Shown: positions 62,510-64,000 of the stretch, in pieces | Layout: each line of letters opens with the position of its first letter | Numbering within the stretch: the stretch's first letter is position 1 | Assembly (NCBI RefSeq): GCF_001570545.1 | Contig: NZ_BBXD01000018.1 | Location: 201,782 to 265,781 of the forward strand | Reading direction: 5' to 3' | DNA: 64,000 nucleotides | From: Herbidospora mongoliensis | GTDB taxonomy: Bacteria > Actinomycetota > Actinomycetes > Streptosporangiales > Streptosporangiaceae | The notes under the pieces: generated by a model | Seen by the model: only the letters and a program-made list of their open reading frames with translations | Database searches by the model: none | Told to the model about the DNA's origin: nothing | Program-made: the position numbers and the translations under genes

Positions 62510-64000
62510 GACGAGACGGTCTGGCGCACGGGACGGCCCTGCGGGATGGCCAGGGCGATCAGGCCGCCCACGGCCGAGACACCGGCCCCGACCAGCAGCG
62601 CGGTGACGAAGCCGCTCTCCTGGTAGAGGTTGACGCCCGGTGCGAGCTCCATCGCCACGGCTCCCGCGAGCACGACGTAGGAGATCTGCTGCATCAGCCC
62701 CGACAGGATGCCGTCACCCGTGCCGACGATGCCGTTGGCGACCGCCCGCTGGTCCTCGGGAACCGCGAGCAGGATCAGGTTGGGCCGGGCCGCCAGCACC
62801 AGCAGGCCGGCCCCGCCCAGTCCGTAGCCGAGCACGTAGTGCCAGATCTCGGTGTGCAGGAACACGAGCAGGATGACGTGGGCCGTCACCAGCGTCGCGC
62901 CGATGAAGACGTGCGTGCGGAACCCGATCGACCTGGCGGTCAGGCCGACGAACACGCCGCCGACGATGACCAGGAGACCGGCCGGCGCGAACACCAGCGC
63001 GATGGCCGTCGAGGTCAGGCCCTGGCCGTAGCCGGGGGCGGCCTCGGCCGGGGTGGCGAGCATCTGCGGCACCACATAGCTGCCCATGGCCGTCGCCGAG
63101 GTGACGAGCCCACACGAGAGCATCGGCGCCCAGATCGGCCGGCGGGTCAGCAGCTTGATGTTGATGAGCGGTTCCTTGGCCGCCCTCTGCTGGCGGATCC
63201 ACAGGGCCAGCACGATCAGGCCGCCGAAGAACAGGCCCAGCGTGCGGGCGTCGCCGTACCCCCAGCCCCTGGCCTGGGTGAGGGCCAGCTGCACCGAGAG
63301 CACACCGATCGCGAGCACGACGCCGCCGACGTAGTCGATGGAGCCCTTCGACCGCAGCGGCGACTCCGGCACGAGCATCGCGACGAGCACCAGCCCGATC
63401 ACGGAGATGGCCGCCATCAGCACGAACACGGCCCGGGTGCTGCCGAAGGAGTCCACGATGACCGAGGCCAGCAGCGGCCCGGCGATGACGACCACGCCGA
63501 TGCCGTTGGTCGCGATGGAGATGCCCAGCGACCGCCACCTCGGCGGGAAGGTGTCCCGCATCAGGGCGAACGTGAGCGGCGCGAACGCGATGGCGGCGCC
63601 CATGAACGCCCGCCCGATCAGCAGCACGACGAAGTCGGTGGCGAGGATGCCGATGACCGCGCCGATCGTGGCGATCACACCGGTGATCATCAGCGCGCGC
63701 TTCTTGCCGTAGATGTCGCCGGCCTTCGCCAGCAGCGGGGTGAGCACCGCCCCGGAGAGTGTGAAGACCGACAGGATCCACACGATCTGCGCCGTCTGGT
63801 ACTCGCCCGCGAACTGGGGGAGGATCGGCGCGAAGACCGTGATGGACAGCGCCGACTGCTCGCTGAGCAGCACCAGCGACAGGACCACGGCGATCCAGAA
63901 GCCGCTCTTCCTGCCCTGCAGCTCGGCGATCCTGGCCTGCTGGACCGGGTCGACGGTGACCTGGTCGACCCGGGTCGACGGGTCGATGATCTCCTCGAGA
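62506..64000 (-). CDS. MFS transporter, N-terminus outside the window
   Basis: At least 497 residues. The frame stays open to the right edge (LEEIIDPSTRVDQVTVDPVQ, QARIAELQGRKSGFWIAVVL), so the start lies beyond 64000. Major facilitator with 12-14 helices of the DHA2/EmrB style: ITVFAPILPQFAGEYQTAQI, the loop motif KAGDIYGKKRALMITGVIAT between helices 2 and 3, GRAFMGAAIAFAPLTFALMR. A long hydrophilic N-terminal tail is unusual. At the head of the visible operon, it probably imports the substrate or exports a toxic intermediate of the ALDH-SnoaL-FAH pathway. Confidence 0.9.
   Translation of the reverse strand, partial: LEEIIDPSTRVDQVTVDPVQQARIAELQGRKSGFWIAVVLSLVLLSEQSALSITVFAPILPQFAGEYQTAQIVWILSVFTLSGAVLTPLLAKAGDIYGKKRALMITGVIATIGAVIGILATDFVVLLIGRAFMGAAIAFAPLTFALMRDTFPPRWRSLGISIATNGIGVVVIAGPLLASVIVDSFGSTRAVFVLMAAISVIGLVLVAMLVPESPLRSKGSIDYVGGVVLAIGVLSVQLALTQARGWGYGDARTLGLFFGGLIVLALWIRQQRAAKEPLINIKLLTRRPIWAPMLSCGLVTSATAMGSYVVPQMLATPAEAAPGYGQGLTSTAIALVFAPAGLLVIVGGVFVGLTARSIGFRTHVFIGATLVTAHVILLVFLHTEIWHYVLGYGLGGAGLLVLAARPNLILLAVPEDQRAVANGIVGTGDGILSGLMQQISYVVLAGAVAMELAPGVNLYQESGFVTALLVGAGVSAVGGLIALAIPQGRPVRQTVSS

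Overview
The window is 64 kb of high-GC DNA from an actinomycete. The signs are GTG and TTG starts, long spurious antisense frames, Sec signal peptides on many exported proteins, a carboxylase with a separate epsilon subunit, an HxlR/TetR/MmyB-rich regulator set and a zinc-free ribosomal protein paralog cluster beside an Mrf-type gene. A guanidine-III riboswitch almost identical to my memory of the Thermobifida one, plus general gene style, points to Streptosporangiales (Streptosporangium/Nonomuraea-like). That placement is inference. I see no rRNA, tRNA, CRISPR or phage structure.

Layout. 1-6.4 kb: end of a GNAT gene, an MmyB-type regulator divergent from an SDR, a secreted HEYGH protein, the riboswitch-controlled guanidinium exporter gene, and two secreted proteins. 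6.4-16.9 kb: one catabolic locus. An ALDH, BadF-type kinase, SIS-domain and copper amine oxidase operon lies beside a leaderless GntR/UTRA regulator, a CUT1 ABC importer without its own ATPase, and a divergent Gfo/Idh oxidoreductase. The set fits uptake and dismantling of an amine-bearing sugar. 17-24.7 kb: secreted proteins (a four-repeat cysteine-paired protein, SodC, a HupE-like membrane protein) and a 1561-residue metallophosphoesterase/PQQ-propeller protein. 24.7-26.8 kb: a probable Zur regulon with an Mrf-like COG0523 protein divergent from L33-L28-S14-L32, all lacking zinc-binding cysteine pairs. 26.8-31.7 kb: a cyclooxygenase-like haem peroxidase and a secreted metzincin. 31.7-41.7 kb: an aldo/keto reductase, two MDR reductases, several regulators and a propionyl-CoA-carboxylase-type operon (beta, epsilon, alpha).

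41.7-46.6 kb: a rifampicin monooxygenase gene (rox) preceded by a 19-codon leader ORF. Its 3' end overlaps a large STAND NTPase-TPR gene carrying an amyloid-signalling/RHIM-like N-terminal motif, which looks like an NLR-type defence or cell-death sensor. 46.6-51.6 kb: AraC/NmrA pair, a small RTX-like protein, a lipase, and an FG-GAP propeller protein. 51.6-55.2 kb: a decayed stretch with a small secreted gene lacking a start codon, methyltransferase and ThiF remnants and a truncated IS5-type transposase, with two intact secreted-protein genes in between. 55.2-58.2 kb: MarR-MATE pair, a small lectin-like protein, and an orphan RiPP-like peptide. 58.2-64 kb: a six-gene catabolic operon (MFS, ALDH, SnoaL, FAH, membrane protein, DUF1697) running in from beyond the right edge.

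Recurring themes are exported multidomain proteins, catabolic modules each paired with a divergent repressor, regulators that look leaderless (a -10 hexamer 6-7 bases before the start codon), and perfect hairpin terminators shared between convergent genes.
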